Translations under genes and position numbers: made by a program | The notes under the pieces: model-generated | Told to the model about the DNA's origin: nothing | The model's input: only the letters and a program-made list of their open reading frames with translations | Database searches by the model: none | Part shown: positions 5,764-7,741 of the stretch, one piece after another | How the letters are laid out: the number at the start of each line of letters is the position of its first letter | Position numbering within the stretch: the stretch's first letter is position 1 | NCBI GenBank assembly: GCA_002771315.1 | Contig: PCSF01000001.1 | Coordinates: 1-7,741, forward strand | Source of the DNA: Desulfobacterales bacterium CG23_combo_of_CG06-09_8_20_14_all_52_9 | GTDB taxonomy: Bacteria > Desulfobacterota > Desulfobacteria > Desulfobacterales > UBA2156 | Direction of reading: 5' to 3' | DNA length: 7,741 bases

Positions 5764-7741
5764 ATGTGTGGTATTGCCGGGATATACAGCCTTCAGGAGA
5801 CTGTGGCTCCTCGAATCATTCAAAAGATGATGAATACCTTAGGGCATAGGGGAAAGGATGACGAGGGATATCTGGCTCTGGATTTCGAAGAGGACCAACC
5901 GTATCCTTTGACCGGAGGCCGAAGTAAGACAGAAGGGCCAAGCATTGAAGAATTCACCAGACCCGCTCATCTCCTCCTGGGCCATTGCCGCCTTTCGATC
6001 ATTGATCTCTCATCGGCGGGCCATCAGCCGATGTCCAATGAGGATGGGTCGCTTTGGATCGTGTACAACGGAGAGATTTATAACTACCTTGAAGTCAGAG
6101 AAGAATTAAAGACGCTGAGGCACAGCTTCAGATCCGGGACGGATACGGAGGTCATCCTCCATGCCTATGAGGAATGGGGGACTGATTGTCTTACGCATTT
6201 TAATGGCATGTGGGTATTTGCTATTGTTGATCTCAGGGAAAAGAGGTTTTTCTGTTCAAGAGATAGGGCAGGGGTTAAGCCTTTTTATTACATCTTTGAT
6301 GGAGCACAATTCTGTTTTGCATCTGAAATCAAAGCGTTCCTGCAAATCGGCAACTTTTCTATAGAGCCGAATGAACAGATCATTGCCGACTACCTTTTTT
6401 CAGGCCTCCTCGATCATACCCACGAAACCTTTTTTAAAAATATTTACCAGTTGAGGCCAGGAGAATATCTCCTATTCGAAGATAAGAAGTTGACCATTCG
6501 ATCTTACTGGGACATTGAGACCAATGAAATTCATTTTTCCCGAGATGATGATTATGCAGAACGATTCTATGAACTCCTAAAAGATTCTATCAGGTTGAGA
6601 TTGAGAACTGACGTTCCGATAGGTTCCTGTTTAAGCGGGGGTTTAGATTCTTCCTCAATCGTATGTTTGGCTAATAGACTGATGTTTAATGGACAAAACA
6701 TTGATCCTAAATTGGTCGGAGAGAGGCAGAAAACATTCTCATCGTGTTTCGAGAATCCTGCCTATGATGAGCGAAAATTCATTGAAATTGTGATCCGTCG
6801 GACGGGAGTTGAAAAGAATTATGTTTTCCCCAACCCTGAAGACCTATTTACGGATTTGAAAAGATTAATCTGGCATCAGGATGAACCTTTCGGGTCAACC
6901 AGTATTTATGCCCAGTGGAGAGTTATGGGGCTTGCAAAAGAGCGAGGTGTCATTGTTCTTCTGGATGGTCAGGGGGGGGACGAGTTGTTAGCAGGTTATC
7001 CACCCTCCTTCTATTTTTTATTTAGCCAATCATTGAAGAGGGCTGAAATTTGGCATCTTATTAAAGAGATCTATCGATTTAGAAAGAATCATCAGCACCT
7101 TCCAAACCAATTTGCGATAAAGATACTTGCTGCCATTTTACCAACTTGGATTAAACCTCTGGCTCATAAATGGTTAAAAGGGAGTACTGAATGGGCGGAA
7201 GAGGGCTTTCAAGAAAAATATTTCCGTAGATTTCCGAGACCTGTCAAATTCGACAATGATTTAAATAACTACCTTTATCAAATCTTTCGATACACAACAC
7301 TTCCTGGGCTTCTCCATTATGAGGATCGTAACTCGATGGCATTTTCGATTGAGACACGCTTACCATTTCTTGATTATCGCTTGGTTGAGTATCTGTTTAG
7401 CCTTCCCCTTGATCAAAAAATTACAGGGGGAATGACCAAAGTAGTTTTACGAAAAGCCATGAAGGGCATTTTACCTGAAGAAGTTAGAAATAGAGGGGAC
7501 AAGATGGGATTTGTTACTCCTGAAGATATTTGGTTTAGGACAATTTTGAAAAATCAGATCCACGAAATCATTAGATCAAAAAGTTTTGCTGAACGGGGAT
7601 ATTTTGATGTAAATAAAGTCAAGAAAGCCTTCGACGAACATTGCAAAGGAAAGGTGAACATCAGTTCTACTATCTGGAGATGGGTGAACCTCGAACTCTG
7701 GTTGAGAACTTTTTTCGATGGGAGGCGTTGGAAGGAGAAAG
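5764..7741 (+). CDS. asnB: AsnB-like asparagine synthase/glutamine amidotransferase (3' partial)
   Basis: The frame runs from ATG 5764 to the window edge without a stop, giving 659 residues so far, close to the full length of polysaccharide-locus AsnB homologues. Cys2 in MCGIAGIY is the glutaminase nucleophile after Met removal. Class II amidotransferase residues follow: GHRG (27-30), Arg76 in CRLSIIDLS, NGEIYNY (102-108) and GTDTE (125-129). An insertion of about 25 residues (40-66) separates GYLAL from HLLLGHCRLS. The synthetase half has the pyrophosphate loop SGGLDSS (291-297), DGQGGDE (401-407), ETRLPFLDYR (530-539) and KMGF (580-583). Both active sites look intact. In such loci these enzymes are thought to use glutamine nitrogen to amidate a carboxyl group, probably a uronic acid; plain asparagine synthesis is the alternative. 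AAGGA (5752-5756) sits seven bases before the start, inside the flippase gene. G+C falls from about 55% near 6000 to about 35% beyond 6540. Confidence 0.92.
   Translation, partial: MCGIAGIYSLQETVAPRIIQKMMNTLGHRGKDDEGYLALDFEEDQPYPLTGGRSKTEGPSIEEFTRPAHLLLGHCRLSIIDLSSAGHQPMSNEDGSLWIVYNGEIYNYLEVREELKTLRHSFRSGTDTEVILHAYEEWGTDCLTHFNGMWVFAIVDLREKRFFCSRDRAGVKPFYYIFDGAQFCFASEIKAFLQIGNFSIEPNEQIIADYLFSGLLDHTHETFFKNIYQLRPGEYLLFEDKKLTIRSYWDIETNEIHFSRDDDYAERFYELLKDSIRLRLRTDVPIGSCLSGGLDSSSIVCLANRLMFNGQNIDPKLVGERQKTFSSCFENPAYDERKFIEIVIRRTGVEKNYVFPNPEDLFTDLKRLIWHQDEPFGSTSIYAQWRVMGLAKERGVIVLLDGQGGDELLAGYPPSFYFLFSQSLKRAEIWHLIKEIYRFRKNHQHLPNQFAIKILAAILPTWIKPLAHKWLKGSTEWAEEGFQEKYFRRFPRPVKFDNDLNNYLYQIFRYTTLPGLLHYEDRNSMAFSIETRLPFLDYRLVEYLFSLPLDQKITGGMTKVVLRKAMKGILPEEVRNRGDKMGFVTPEDIWFRTILKNQIHEIIRSKSFAERGYFDVNKVKKAFDEHCKGKVNISSTIWRWVNLELWLRTFFDGRRWKEK

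Noticed and set aside
6161..6364. 67-codon + strand frame inside the asnB-like gene
   Set aside because: It is a shifted reading of the amidotransferase domain, whose own frame is continuous across this region.

Overview
The window is a compact, single-strand stretch of a bacterial surface-polysaccharide (O-antigen or exopolysaccharide) biosynthesis locus. All seven supported genes lie on the + strand and are tightly packed, with overlaps or gaps of a few bases except for one 172-base gap. The organism cannot be named from this sequence. Base composition near 50% G+C, clear Shine-Dalgarno sites, and the combination of a winged-helix/Rossmann regulator with a Wzx-type flippase and an AsnB-type amidotransferase suggest a Gram-negative bacterium. 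A Desulfobacterota- or Nitrospirota-like lineage is only a guess.

Layout. Positions 1-378 hold the 3' part of a gene that looks like the C-terminal half of a winged-helix regulator with a Rossmann-like sensor domain; its N-terminus is outside the window. Positions 459-3062 form a three-gene nucleotide-sugar cassette: an extended SDR enzyme, a DegT/DnrJ-type PLP aminotransferase and a left-handed beta-helix acetyltransferase. The last two each begin inside the end of the gene before. Positions 3063-3234 are a non-coding gap with two near-identical AT-rich palindromic elements. A GT-B glycosyltransferase follows (3235-4299), then a 14-helix Wzx/MATE-like flippase (4303-5760). Last is an AsnB-like glutamine amidotransferase/asparagine synthase homologue (5764 to the window edge), which is still open at the end.

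How the genes work together (inference). The SDR, aminotransferase and acetyltransferase would make an N-acetylated amino sugar nucleotide. The SDR carries a Ser-Thr-Ser-Glu active-site signature and a C-terminal region like UDP-glucuronate decarboxylases (UXS/ArnA), so a 4-amino-pentose product is one testable possibility. The glycosyltransferase would add a sugar to the lipid-linked repeat unit, the flippase would move that unit across the inner membrane, and the AsnB-like enzyme may amidate a carboxylated sugar. No polymerase (Wzy), priming transferase, RNA gene, mobile element, CRISPR array or clear terminator was seen. The gene content is that of a recognisable polysaccharide locus; I see no wholly new system. 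The most interesting points are the predicted sugar pathway, the G+C step inside the amidotransferase gene, and the gap between the two halves.
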